This document shows, piece after piece, positions 7,530 to 15,802 of a DNA stretch of 64,000 nt. Source of the DNA: an uncultured Collinsella sp. (GTDB lineage: Bacteria > Actinomycetota > Coriobacteriia > Coriobacteriales > Coriobacteriaceae). Each line of letters begins with the position of its first letter. The first letter of the stretch is position 1. The notes under the pieces were generated by a model. It ran no database searches and was not told the DNA's origin. It saw only the letters and a list, made by a program, of their open reading frames with translations. The DNA lies in the NCBI GenBank assembly GCA_902497065.1, contig CABVDH010000009.1, forward strand, positions 1-64,000, given 5' to 3'. Both the position numbers and the translations under genes were made by a program.

Positions 7530-8720
7530 TCATGAGGAGCGTGTTTTGCCGAAGGCCTTAAGCACCGCCGTCACGGGACCAGGCTGGAAACGTCGGCGCA
7601 CATCGTCGAGACACTCGGGAATATCGATGTGCTGCGGGCAGTGCCGCGCGCATTTGCCGCATTTGACGCAATTGCTCACCAACTTGGGCTCGCTTGTGCG
7701 CACCGCGCTCGCCGTAAAGTATTGAGACAGCCCCGTAAACCAGCTGTGCGCATAGCTTGCGTTGTAGGCGGCAAAACATCCAGGGATATTGATGCCTTTA
7801 GGGCACGGCATGCAATAGCCGCATCCCGTGCAGGGCACGCGATTCGATTTTTCAAACTCATCCAGCACGTGCGCGATCGTGTCGAGCTGGTTGGCAGTCA
7901 TCGAATTCGGCAACGCGAGGTCTGCCAGTGACGAATTCTCATCCACCTGCGCGGTATCGGTCATACCCGAAAGCAGCATCGTCACCTGAGGATGATTCCA
8001 CACCCACGAAAGACCCCAGGCGGCAGGAGTGAGCAAATGCGGGTCACGGGCACTATCGAGCACAGCGCGGGCCCGTGGCGGCAGCTTGCCCGCTAAACGC
8101 CCGCCCAGCAGCGGCTCCATCACAAACACCGCGAGGCCTCGCTCGGCGGCGGCCATGAGCCCCGCTGTTCCCGCCTGATATCGCTCTCCAGCGTAATTGT
8201 ACTGGATCTGGCAAAAATCCCAGTCATATGCGTCATGCATCGTCAGGAAATCCACCGCGCTGCCGTGGTACGAAAAACCAATCTGGCGAATGCGCCCCGC
8301 CGCCTTTTGACACGCGATCCAGTCCTCAATGCCCAACGCCACCACACGTTCCCACTGGGCGGGCGAGGTAATGTTATGCATGAGGTAATAGTCGATATGG
8401 TCGGTCCGTAGGCGGCGCAGTTGCTCGTCGAAGAACCGGTCGAAATCCTCCGCGCATTTGCACGAAGCATGCGGCAGCTTGGTTGCGAGCAAAACCTGGT
8501 CGCGCAAGCCCAGGCGCTCAAGCGACGCACCCACGCACGCCTCGTTGCCGGGATAGAGATAGGCCGTGTCCAGGTAGTTAATCCCCTGCTCCACCGCGCG
8601 GGAGATGATGGCATCGGCCGTCTTCGCATCGGGGTGTCCCGGCGCACCGGGAAACCTCATGCAGCCCAGACCCAGAGCGGATATTCGGTTACCACTTTTG
8701 GGGTCAACACGGTATTGCAC
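7530..8720 (-). CDS. Aldo/keto reductase with C-terminal 4Fe-4S domain
   Basis: 396 residues. The GTG at 8720 gives the typical start MQYRVDPKSGNRISALGLG with GGGAGG upstream; longer in-frame starts lack this. N-terminal TIM-barrel aldo/keto reductase: catalytic-type segments GINYLDTAYLYPGNE, LATKLPHAS, HIDYYLMHN. The C-terminal about 90 residues hold two ferredoxin-like clusters, CTGCGYCMPCPKGINIP and CVKCGKCARHCPQHIDIP. This subgroup is common in anaerobes and probably couples carbonyl reduction to an iron-sulfur carrier. Stop codon lies 91 bases before the next minus-strand gene, with hairpin copy 2 between them. Confidence 0.9.
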   Translation of the reverse strand: MQYRVDPKSGNRISALGLGCMRFPGAPGHPDAKTADAIISRAVEQGINYLDTAYLYPGNEACVGASLERLGLRDQVLLATKLPHASCKCAEDFDRFFDEQLRRLRTDHIDYYLMHNITSPAQWERVVALGIEDWIACQKAAGRIRQIGFSYHGSAVDFLTMHDAYDWDFCQIQYNYAGERYQAGTAGLMAAAERGLAVFVMEPLLGGRLAGKLPPRARAVLDSARDPHLLTPAAWGLSWVWNHPQVTMLLSGMTDTAQVDENSSLADLALPNSMTANQLDTIAHVLDEFEKSNRVPCTGCGYCMPCPKGINIPGCFAAYNASYAHSWFTGLSQYFTASAVRTSEPKLVSNCVKCGKCARHCPQHIDIPECLDDVRRRFQPGPVTAVLKAFGKTRSS

Positions 8721-8883
8721 GGCCCCTCCCTTCGCCATCAGCGCCCCGGCAAGGCGAAACACAATGGTCACGCAGCCGAAACATCGTGGAATCGCAATCG
8801 AGAACGTATCGTAACGCAGCAGAAATCGAGCCGTCACGGCACCGCTTTAACATCAGCAAAAAGCCCGATGAAAGGAGCCGGGC

Positions 8884-8952
8884 ATGACCACGCGCATGTC
8901 TTTGCGGTCTGCCCTGCAGCGTAGCGTCCAGGCAAACGTTTCTTTTTTATAA
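8884..8952 (+). CDS. Candidate 22-residue small protein or leader peptide
   Basis: ATG preceded by AAAGGAG with a six-base spacer, one of the best ribosome sites in the window. It encodes a basic 22-residue peptide beginning MTTRMSLRSALQRSV and ends TTT TTA TAA. It lies upstream of the ketopantoate reductase gene with a hairpin plus TTTT between them, so it might be a leader peptide. A chance ORF is equally possible. No homology can be claimed. Confidence 0.25.
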   Translation: MTTRMSLRSALQRSVQANVSFL

Positions 8953-9001
8953 CAGCCGCCCCGCGCACCCACCAATCACCCTGGCAGCATACAATCCATC
9001 A

Positions 9002-9028
9002 GGCGCCCCTTACGCGGGCGCCTTTTAC
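9002..9028 (+). terminator. Hairpin plus T-run upstream of ketopantoate reductase
   Basis: GGCGCCC/GGGCGCC-type stem (arms at 9004 and 9016 onward) followed by TTTTACATGGGGAG, so the T-run and the ribosome site of the next gene are adjacent. It could terminate the small upstream transcript or attenuate panE. Confidence 0.5.
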
Positions 9029-9045
9029 ATGGGGAGATGATTCAC

Positions 9046-9960
9046 ATGCAGATCAACAAGGTCGCCTTTATCGGCAAGGGCGGCGTCGGCCTGCTCTACG
9101 GCAGCATGATTGCCAAGGCCCTCGGCAATGACGCCGTCGAATACGTTATGGATGACACCCGTTTTGAGCGTCACGCGAACGACGCGCTCACCGTCAACGG
9201 CAAGCCCTGCGATCTCACGTCCGTCCGTGCCAGCGAGGCGACGCCCGCCGATCTGGTCATCCTGACAGTCAAGACCACCGGTCTCGACCAAGCACTCAAG
9301 ACTATGGAGCGCGTCGTGGGACCCAACACGCTCATCGCCTCGCTGTGCAACGGCATTACGAGCGAGCAAAAGATTGCCGAACGCTTTGGCTGGGAGCATA
9401 CCGTTCTTGGTATCTGCCAGGGCATGGACGCCGTGTTTCTCAACGGCGCGCTCACCTTTACCAATGCGGGCGAAATCCGCTTTGGCGCGGCGGCCGGCAC
9501 GAACCCCGCAACCATCACCGCAATCGACGAGCTCTATACGCGCTGCGGCATCGCCCATACCGTCGAGGACGACATCGCCCACCGCATGTGGGCCAAACTC
9601 ATGCTCAACGACGGCATCAACCAGACCTGCATGGCCTACGGCGGGACCTACGGAAGCGCCACGGAGCCGGGCTCCGAGCAGCGTCGCTGCTTTGTTTCCG
9701 CCATGCGCGAAACGCTTGCGGTCGCCAACGCCGAGGGCGTTGAACTGACCGAGGCAGACCTGACGCAAATGGTGCACCTCATCGAGGGAATCGACCCTGC
9801 CGGTATGCCCTCGATGGCTCAAGACCGCATCGCAAGGCGCAAAACCGAGGTTGATGAGTTCGCGGGCACCATCTGCCGCCTCGCAGCCAAACACGATATC
9901 CAGGCACCGCAAAACGAGTGGCTCTATCGGCGCATCCGCGATATCGAGAAAAGCTGGTAG
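9046..9960 (+). CDS. panE: 2-dehydropantoate 2-reductase (ketopantoate reductase family)
   Basis: 304 residues. The ATG at 9046 is preferred because GGGGAG lies nine bases upstream; an ATG at 9037 abuts the ribosome site. N-terminal NADP-binding loop GKGGVGLLYG, then TVKTTGLDQALK and ASLCNGITSEQ. The C-terminal helical domain carries the family motif KLMLNDGINQTCM, with the catalytic Lys/Asn region, and GIDPAGMPSMAQD. It reduces ketopantoate to pantoate for pantothenate and CoA synthesis. Related family members act on other 2-keto acids, and no panB/panC neighbours are present, so the exact substrate is not certain. Confidence 0.85.
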   Translation: MQINKVAFIGKGGVGLLYGSMIAKALGNDAVEYVMDDTRFERHANDALTVNGKPCDLTSVRASEATPADLVILTVKTTGLDQALKTMERVVGPNTLIASLCNGITSEQKIAERFGWEHTVLGICQGMDAVFLNGALTFTNAGEIRFGAAAGTNPATITAIDELYTRCGIAHTVEDDIAHRMWAKLMLNDGINQTCMAYGGTYGSATEPGSEQRRCFVSAMRETLAVANAEGVELTEADLTQMVHLIEGIDPAGMPSMAQDRIARRKTEVDEFAGTICRLAAKHDIQAPQNEWLYRRIRDIEKSW

Positions 9961-9997
9961 CGCCGACGCGCCGCATTCAACAGCCTTAACAGCAAAA

Positions 9998-10028
9998 CCG
10001 CCGCAAGGGAACCTTTCCCCTGCGGCGG
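9998..10028 (+). terminator. Hairpin after ketopantoate reductase
   Basis: CCGCCGCA arm pairs with TGCGGCGG, extended by GGGAA/TTCCC around a short loop. The tail is only moderately T-rich (CCTTCATCTTCG). Confidence 0.7.
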
Positions 10029-10069
10029 CCTTCATCTTCGTCTATGACCGGCGGCCGATCTCACAACAG

Positions 10070-10276
10070 TTAGCGTTGCGACCCCGGCACCTCGTCCTCA
10101 TCGTCGCGGCAAAGAACCACGCCTGCGCTTCCCAGCAGCGTGGCCGCGATCAGCGCGCCGACCACGATAGGAGCAGCCCCGCATGTCCCCTGCATGCCCG
10201 CGACGAGCGCGGCCGTGGGACCAAGGCAGCCAAGCATCAACGCGACGGCGGCAACGGCAATATCTCGAGCATTCAC
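10070..10276 (-). CDS. Small hypothetical membrane protein
   Basis: 68 residues from a GTG start with GGAGGA nine bases upstream. Two hydrophobic helices (about residues 6-27 and 35-56) separated by a short GMQGTCG loop, then an acidic tail with DDEDEV. No family recognised. It lies alone between panE and a secreted cell-wall-type protein, on the strand of the latter. Confidence 0.55.
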   Translation of the reverse strand: MNARDIAVAAVALMLGCLGPTAALVAGMQGTCGAAPIVVGALIAATLLGSAGVVLCRDDEDEVPGSQR

Positions 10277-10462
10277 AAGACCACTTCCTCCAAGAGAAAG
10301 ACCTTATTTCTCAAGAACCAGTGTGCCCCGCATCCATACGCCCAGCGTACCGCCACGGTAAGGGCTCTGTTAACTCAAACGCATACATAGAACGGACGTC
10401 CTTACGTTGCCCTAAAGCTCGGTAAAGACGCCCGTCCGCCAAATATCCGTGATGCAGAAAAA

Positions 10463-11236
10463 TTACCAACCGGTGTAGTAATCGGTGGTTCCGGCAGCGC
10501 AGCCGGAGTCATAGACCTTGCAATCACCCTTGGAGCCCGTAAAGGTCGAGCCCTGGGCCATATCGCCCGCGGCAACAACGTAATAGCCGTCGGAATCGCG
10601 CCAGAAGCCCTCAGAATCCTGAGTCCATTCGCCCGTGCGATAGTGATAAAGCACATTGCTGCTGTAATAGGTCTCGCGGCGCCCGTTGTAGTTATTGACA
10701 CCCGCAGAGCGCGTCAGGCCCGATCCGTTCGCGTAGGACGCGGCAGACGCGTAAGACGGAGTGTAACCGGCGTTGTAGTACGAAGCCTGGGCGGCCTCGG
10801 CAGCCTCCGCCTCGGCGGCAGCCTCGAGCGCTTCGCGCTTGGCATCCTCAAGCGCAGCGCGCAGCTCATCGAGCTCGGTCGACTTGGCGTCGACCTCCCC
10901 CATCGTCAACAGGCTACCCGCACCGTCGATGCAACCCTGCAGCACAGCACGCTCGTCATCGGTAGCATAGTCGCCATACATATTCATAATGATCTGAGCG
11001 CGCATCTCAAGGGAATCGCGCTTGGCCTCCATCGAGGCGTTCCACTCCTGCATGGAACCATAACCATCGCCGCGATAGTCAACGGGCTGCACCAGCGTCG
11101 CCTCGGACGGCGTAGGTCCAACCGTATCGGATAGTGTTGCCGCGTGGGCATCGGTTGCACCGGCGCCCGCCAAAAGTGCCACGGTCAGAGCGGCGGAAAG
11201 GGCGGCGGCTTTCGGTTTTCGTGAATCGATCCTCAT
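10463..11236 (-). CDS. Secreted protein with coiled coil and 3D/double-psi-barrel-like C-terminus
   Basis: 257 residues. Signal peptide residues 1-35 ending ATDAHA. A helical, Ala/Glu-rich stretch (about 95-165, EAAAEAEAAEAAQ) predicts a coiled coil. The last 75 residues contain RRETYYSSNVL, SDGYYVVAAGDM, CKVYDSGC and TTDYYTGW, a pattern I associate with 3D-like (double-psi beta-barrel) domains of cell-wall lytic or resuscitation-type proteins in Gram-positive anaerobes. Two Cys in the tail could form a disulfide. ATG at 11236 follows GGAGG at 11 bases. Function is inferred only from this architecture. Confidence 0.65.
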   Translation of the reverse strand: MRIDSRKPKAAALSAALTVALLAGAGATDAHAATLSDTVGPTPSEATLVQPVDYRGDGYGSMQEWNASMEAKRDSLEMRAQIIMNMYGDYATDDERAVLQGCIDGAGSLLTMGEVDAKSTELDELRAALEDAKREALEAAAEAEAAEAAQASYYNAGYTPSYASAASYANGSGLTRSAGVNNYNGRRETYYSSNVLYHYRTGEWTQDSEGFWRDSDGYYVVAAGDMAQGSTFTGSKGDCKVYDSGCAAGTTDYYTGW

Positions 11237-11548
11237 GTAGCTAGAAACCTCCGTAGTGCGTTTTTGCTGCGTTTGAGCTGCGTGTGATTCGATCGCGCTG
11301 CATAGTACCCCGAGCAAATCGCGACCTGCGGTTTTACTCAAAAGGCGCACGTCAATTGCGTAAAACTCACATCCTCTTAACAGGAGTTTTCCACATCTCG
11401 ATTGCATAAAGCATGCCAAAAACCCTGTTTTTGCACCCGCTCTATGCAAAAAAGGCGCCTGTGCAACCATTGTTCGCACAGGCGCCTTGAGCAGGCATTT
11501 TATGCAGTTATACCTATCGAGTCGCAAGGGGTCCTTGCACAAGTCGCC
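11237..11548 (-). other. Non-coding interval between O-acetylhomoserine sulfhydrylase and secreted protein
   Basis: 312 bases. It contains the sulfhydrylase terminator (11452-11488) and the leader of the secreted protein, with TTGACG and TACTAT motifs on the minus strand whose spacing is not standard. An inverted GTTTTAC/GTAAAAC pair lies near 11335-11370. No gene seen. Confidence 0.5.
11446..11488 (-). terminator. Rho-independent terminator of O-acetylhomoserine sulfhydrylase gene
   Basis: Perfect 13-base stem AAGGCGCCTGTGC with its complement around an 11-base loop, followed on the minus strand by TTTTTTGC. Confidence 0.92.
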
Positions 11549-12859
11549 TTACTCGTCCAGCGCGGCGAAGGCCTGCTTCAGATCCCAAATGATATCCTCG
11601 GCGTTCTCGGTACCGATGGAAAGACGGATCGTGGAGGGCGTGATGTTCTGCTCGGCGAGCTCCTCGGCAGAGAGCTGAGAGTGCGTAGTGGTAGCCGGGT
11701 GCACGACGAGCGACTTGACGTCGGCCACGTTGGCGAGCAGCGAGAACACCTGTAGATGATCGATGAACTTCCAGGCGGCCTCCTGGCCACCCTTGATCTC
11801 AAAGGTAAAGATCGAGGCGCCGCCACGGGGGAAGTACTTCTGATAGAGCTCGTGATCGGGGTGCTCAGACAGGCTCGGGTGGTTCACCTTGGCGACATGG
11901 CTGTCACCAGCCAGGAACTCAACGACCTTCTTGGTGTTCTCGACATGACGGTCAACGCGCAGCGACAGAGTCTCGGTGCCCTGGAGCAGGATCCAAGCGT
12001 TGAACGGGCTGATGCAGGCGCCCTCGTCACGCAGCAGGATGGCGCGGACATAGGTTGCGAAGGCGGCGGGACCGGCAGCCTCGGCAAACGAGACGCCATG
12101 GTAGGAGGGGTTGGGCTCGGCGATCTGCGCATACTTGCCGCTCGCCTTCCAATCGAAGTTACCGCCGTCGACGATCACGCCGCCCAGCGAGGTGCCGTGG
12201 CCGCCGATAAACTTGGTTGCGGAGTGGACGACGATGTTGGCACCATGCTCCAGCGGACGGAACAGATACGGGGTGCCGAAGGTGTTGTCGACGACAACCG
12301 GTAAACCGTGCTTCTTGGCGATCTCGGAGATGGCGTCGATGTTGGGGATGTCGGAGTTGGGGTTGCCGAGCGTCTCGAGATAGATGACCGTGGTGTTGTC
12401 CTTGATGGCACCCTCGACCTCTTCCAGGTTATGGGCATCGACAAAGGTGGTCTCGACGCCAAACTGGGAGAGTGTATGCTCCAGCAGATTGTAGGAGCCA
12501 CCGTAGATGGTCTTCTGAGCCACCACGTGGTCACCGGCCTGGGCAAGAGCCTGCAGGGTATAGGTGATGGCAGCAGCACCGGAGGCGACGGCGAGACCTG
12601 CCACGCCACCCTCGAGCGCGGCGATACGATCCTCGAAGACGCCCTGGGTGGAGTTGGTCAGACGGCCGTAGATGTTACCGGCGTCGGCAAGACCAAAGCG
12701 GTCGGCGGCGTGCTGGGAGTTGCGGAACACATAGCTCGTGGTCTGGTAGATAGGCACGGCGCGGGAGTCGGATGCGGGATCGGCGCTCTCCTGGCCAACG
12801 TGAAGCTGCAGGGTATCGAAACCAAAGGTGTGCTCGGGGTTGTTGATGAACTGGCTCAT
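11549..12859 (-). CDS. O-acetylhomoserine aminocarboxypropyltransferase / sulfhydrylase
   Basis: 436 residues, the usual length for MetY-type enzymes. Makes homocysteine (or methionine with methanethiol) from O-acetylhomoserine and sulfide. Cys/Met metabolism PLP family motifs: YQTTSYVFRNSQHAADRF, ALEGGVAGLAVASGAAAI, VVDNTFGTPYLFRPLEHGA and the PLP lysine in VVHSATKFIGGHGT. The long insertion GASIFTFEIKGG is typical of MetY rather than MetB/C. ATG at 12859 follows AAGGAGATCATC. A 178-base leader with a short ORF precedes it, and a LysR regulator is transcribed divergently. Confidence 0.93.
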   Translation of the reverse strand: MSQFINNPEHTFGFDTLQLHVGQESADPASDSRAVPIYQTTSYVFRNSQHAADRFGLADAGNIYGRLTNSTQGVFEDRIAALEGGVAGLAVASGAAAITYTLQALAQAGDHVVAQKTIYGGSYNLLEHTLSQFGVETTFVDAHNLEEVEGAIKDNTTVIYLETLGNPNSDIPNIDAISEIAKKHGLPVVVDNTFGTPYLFRPLEHGANIVVHSATKFIGGHGTSLGGVIVDGGNFDWKASGKYAQIAEPNPSYHGVSFAEAAGPAAFATYVRAILLRDEGACISPFNAWILLQGTETLSLRVDRHVENTKKVVEFLAGDSHVAKVNHPSLSEHPDHELYQKYFPRGGASIFTFEIKGGQEAAWKFIDHLQVFSLLANVADVKSLVVHPATTTHSQLSAEELAEQNITPSTIRLSIGTENAEDIIWDLKQAFAALDE

Positions 12860-12921
12860 GATGATCTCCTTGATCGAACAAAAGTAAATAAATAAGAGAG
12901 AAGTAAGTCGCTGTCTCCTGA

Positions 12922-12975
12922 TCACGCCGACGGGCGCAAACAGGAGCCCGGCATTCGCCTTGGTAAGCAATTCAT
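12922..12975 (-). CDS. Candidate 17-residue leader peptide upstream of O-acetylhomoserine sulfhydrylase
   Basis: MNCLPRRMPGSCLRPSA, stop. AAAGGAGG lies seven bases before the ATG, a stronger ribosome site than that of the sulfhydrylase itself. The ORF sits inside the leader of a sulfur-assimilation gene and contains two Cys codons and two Met codons. Right after it CTCCTG and CAGGAG can pair around a GCGCC/GGCGT stem. Cysteine-dependent leader attenuation is known in other Actinobacteria, so a regulatory uORF is plausible; direct evidence is lacking. Confidence 0.4.
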   Translation of the reverse strand: MNCLPRRMPGSCLRPSA

Positions 12976-13043
12976 ATGCGGGCCTCCTTTCGCATCCCGG
13001 TTCAGTGGTCGGTTTAATTACCTACCGCCTTTGTGTGTTTTGA

Positions 13044-13072
13044 ATAGTACGAGCATTGTTTCGCTCGGTCAA
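13044..13072 (-). promoter_or_regulatory. Promoter of O-acetylhomoserine sulfhydrylase leader
   Basis: Minus strand TTGACC (13067-13072), 17-base spacer, TACTAT (13044-13049). It predicts a leader of about 178 bases. It lies in the divergent region with the LysR gene, where a LysR-type regulator would usually bind. Confidence 0.7.
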
Positions 13073-13132
13073 TCACTTAAAAGCGCTAACCTGTTATCGG
13101 TTTTATAGATAGCAATCGAAAGGACGGCGCCG

Positions 13133-14035
13133 ATGACCCTTCAGCAGCTTCGTTTTCTGATTGCCGTGGCAGAGTCCGGCTCAATCAACGCCGCAGCTCA
13201 GCGCCTCTATACCGCTCAGTCCAACATCTCAAACGCCGTCAAAAGCCTGGAGCAGGAACTCCACCTGGAGATCTTTACGCGCTCCAGCCGCGGCGTCACG
13301 CTCACCAACGACGGCACCGAGCTTTTGGGCTATGCGCGCCAGGTCGTAGAGCAGGCCGATATGCTCGAGGCCCGCTACGAGGACGGCGGCACCCCGCAAG
13401 CCCGCCTCGCCATTTCCGCCCAGCACTACGCCTTTTCGGTCGAGGCCTTTGTCAACGTGGTCGAGCGTTGCCGCGACAGCAAGTTCGAGTTCATCATGCG
13501 CGAGACCACCACGTCGCAGATCATCGATGACGTCCGCGCGTTTCGCAGCGACATCGGCATCCTGTATCTGGACGACTTTAATGCCCGCGTTCTGCAGAAG
13601 GCTTTTGCCGATGCGCGTGCGAGCTTCCATCCCCTATTCGACGCGACGGTCCACGTCTTCGTTAGCGAGCGCCACCCGCTTGCCCGCCGCCCGCAGCTGT
13701 CCCTTGCCGACCTCACACCCTATACGCGCTACAGCTTTGAGCAGGGAACCTCAAACTCCTTCTATTACGCCGAGGAACCTTTTAGCTATATCCCTTGCGA
13801 CCGCAACATACGAATCTCGGACCGCGGAACACTTACTAACTTACTTATCACGTCGAACGGTTACACCCTGTCGACCGGTGTTCTCTCCAATGAAATGCAA
13901 TGGGGTATGGCATCGATCCCGTTAGCAGACGCCCCAACGATGCACGTAGGCTATATCATGCACAACGAGCGCAAGCCCTCTTCCCTCTTGCAGCAATACC
14001 TCGACGAGCTCAACCGCATCATCCATGCCAACTAA
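13133..14035 (+). CDS. LysR-family transcriptional regulator
   Basis: 300 residues. N-terminal winged helix-turn-helix: MTLQQLRFLIAVAESGSINAAAQRLYTAQSNISNAVKSLE, the standard LysR signature, then a LysR substrate-binding domain from about residue 90. ATG follows GAAAGGA. It is transcribed away from the O-acetylhomoserine sulfhydrylase gene across a 273-base region. LysR regulators commonly control the divergent neighbour, here with O-acetylserine, O-acetylhomoserine or another sulfur metabolite as likely effector (inference). Confidence 0.88.
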   Translation: MTLQQLRFLIAVAESGSINAAAQRLYTAQSNISNAVKSLEQELHLEIFTRSSRGVTLTNDGTELLGYARQVVEQADMLEARYEDGGTPQARLAISAQHYAFSVEAFVNVVERCRDSKFEFIMRETTTSQIIDDVRAFRSDIGILYLDDFNARVLQKAFADARASFHPLFDATVHVFVSERHPLARRPQLSLADLTPYTRYSFEQGTSNSFYYAEEPFSYIPCDRNIRISDRGTLTNLLITSNGYTLSTGVLSNEMQWGMASIPLADAPTMHVGYIMHNERKPSSLLQQYLDELNRIIHAN

Positions 14036-14134
14036 CTGTCGGAAGACGGGGTAGAAATCGTAGATTGCTAGCCCCCGGCGGACATGGCGCTACAATGGTC
14101 ACTCACACGAAACGTACCCAACGAAAGGAACCAT

Positions 14135-14620
14135 GTGAAGGTCATCATCTATACCGACGGCTCGGCCCGATCAAATCCGGGACGCGGCGGATACGGCGCC
14201 GTGCTCAAATACACCAACCCCGCCGGCAAGACCTTCACCTCCGAGCTTTCGCGCGGCTACGCCAAGACCACCAACAACCGCATGGAGCTCATGGCGGTCA
14301 TCGTGGCGCTCGAGGCGCTCAACCGCCCCTGCGAGGTCGAGGTCCATTCCGATTCGCAGTACGTCGTCAACGCTTTCAATAAACACTGGATCGACGGCTG
14401 GAAAAAACGCGGCTGGAAGACCGCCAACAAGCAGCCTGTCAAGAACCGCGACTTGTGGGAGCGCCTGCTCACCGCAAAGAGCAAGCACAAAGTGGAGTTC
14501 ATCTGGGTTAAGGGCCACGCCGGCCATGAGCTCAACGAGCGCTGCGACGAGCTTGCCACCACGGCGGCCGACGGCAGCAACCTCGATATCGACACCGGCT
14601 TTAACGAGAGCGACCTGTAA
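14135..14620 (+). CDS. rnhA: Ribonuclease HI
   Basis: 161 residues with a GTG start; GAAAGGA lies just upstream. Degrades the RNA strand of RNA-DNA hybrids, such as primers and R-loops. The four carboxylates of the active site are visible: YTDGSARSNPG (Asp about residue 7), NNRMELMAVI (Glu), VHSDSQYV (Asp) and NERCDELA (Asp), along with the His of VKGHAGHELNE. Full length for the family without an N-terminal hybrid-binding domain. Confidence 0.95.
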   Translation: MKVIIYTDGSARSNPGRGGYGAVLKYTNPAGKTFTSELSRGYAKTTNNRMELMAVIVALEALNRPCEVEVHSDSQYVVNAFNKHWIDGWKKRGWKTANKQPVKNRDLWERLLTAKSKHKVEFIWVKGHAGHELNERCDELATTAADGSNLDIDTGFNESDL

Positions 14621-14693
14621 TAGCGTTTTCGCGCAGCTTTATATCCCCACGCGCTACACTCATCCTGTAGACCAAACAACGCAAGGGGGACGT

Positions 14694-15800
14694 ATGCTGC
14701 GCATCGCGACCATCGGCACATCCATGATCACCGACGACTTTATCCAAGTCGTCAACGCCAACGACCAAGCCGCGTTTGTGGGCACGCTTTCGCGCGACGC
14801 CAATCGCGGTACTGCCTTTACCGCCGAACACGGCGGCGAACGTAACTTCACCGCACTTGACGAGCTTGCGTCCGCCGTCGACGTCGACGCCGTCTATATC
14901 GGCAGCCCTAACGCACTTCACTACGAGCAGGCCCTTGCCTGCATCGCCGGTGGCAAGCACGTCATCGTCGAGAAACCCTTCTGCGCCACCGAAGCGCAGG
15001 CGCTGGAAGTCTTCCGCGCTGCCGAGGCAGCAGGTGTCGTGGCCCTCGAGGCCATGCGTCCCCTCCACGATCCCGCCTTCCACGCCATCGAGGACGCCCT
15101 GGGCGAGATCGCCCCCATCCGCCGCGCCTCATTGCGCTTTGGCAAGTATTCCTCGCGCTACAACGAGATTCTCGCGGGACGCGCCACCAATATCTTCGAC
15201 TGCAATATGGCATCGGGTTCCCTCATGGACATTGGCGTCTACGCCGTCGAGCCCATGGTCGAGATTTTCGGCATGCCTTCCGGCCTTACGAGCATGACTA
15301 CTCTGCTCGACTCCACCACGCGACAGCTCACGCACGGCCCCATCGACGGCTGCGGTTCCATCCTCGCCAGCTATGGCGGAGGCCGCATCTCCGTCGAGCT
15401 CGCGCACTCCAAAATTACGAATGACCTGCTGCCCTCGCAGATCGAAGGCGAGCACGGCACTATCCAGATCGACCATCTGTCCACGCCCCGCAACGTCCGC
15501 ATCGACTATCGCGGCGAAGTCGTACGCGGCTCGGCGACCGAGGCACCGCGCGAACAGGGCGACAACGGCCGTGTGCTCGACCTGCCCAAATCGAGCAACA
15601 CTATGGAATACGAACTCGCAGACTTTATCACCGCCATCGGCGGCATCGATAACGTCAAGGAAGAGATTTGGGAGACCCCGGCGGGACGTCACGAGCTTGG
15701 CCACTACCGCGATGTCACGCTCGTCTCACTGCGCATCATGGATGCCGTGCGCCAGCAGGCCGGCATTACCTTCCCGGCCGACGCAGGCAAGCAGGCATAG
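14694..15800 (+). CDS. Gfo/Idh/MocA family oxidoreductase
   Basis: 368 residues. ATG follows AAGGGGGA. N-terminal Rossmann fold with RIATIGTSMITDDFI, substrate-contacting YIGSPNALHYEQALACIAGG and KHVIVEKPFC (EKP, catalytic Lys). The C-terminal alpha/beta region has NMASGSLMDIGVYAVEPM, the family's G-S-L-x-D-x-G-x-Y pattern. The substrate is probably a sugar or polyol derivative; it cannot be named. It is 73 bases after rnhA and two bases before the acylphosphatase gene, so those two are coupled. Confidence 0.88.
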   Translation: MLRIATIGTSMITDDFIQVVNANDQAAFVGTLSRDANRGTAFTAEHGGERNFTALDELASAVDVDAVYIGSPNALHYEQALACIAGGKHVIVEKPFCATEAQALEVFRAAEAAGVVALEAMRPLHDPAFHAIEDALGEIAPIRRASLRFGKYSSRYNEILAGRATNIFDCNMASGSLMDIGVYAVEPMVEIFGMPSGLTSMTTLLDSTTRQLTHGPIDGCGSILASYGGGRISVELAHSKITNDLLPSQIEGEHGTIQIDHLSTPRNVRIDYRGEVVRGSATEAPREQGDNGRVLDLPKSSNTMEYELADFITAIGGIDNVKEEIWETPAGRHELGHYRDVTLVSLRIMDAVRQQAGITFPADAGKQA

Positions 15801-15802
15801 CG

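Larger units (their letters stand above)
8721..9045. other. Gene-poor interval between aldo/keto reductase and ketopantoate reductase
   Basis: 325 bases without an established gene. It holds a possible minus-strand terminator-like hairpin (8858-8884, GCCCG/CGGGC with a run of five T on the minus strand), a small plus-strand ORF with a good ribosome site (8884-8952), a -10-like TACAAT (8990-8995) and a GGCGCC hairpin followed by TTTT (9002-9028). Confidence 0.5.

Noticed and set aside
12860..13037. SAM riboswitch or T-box in the sulfhydrylase leader
   Set aside because: Neither the SAM riboswitch core nor the T-box sequence (TGGNACCGCG) is present; a leader ORF explains the region better.
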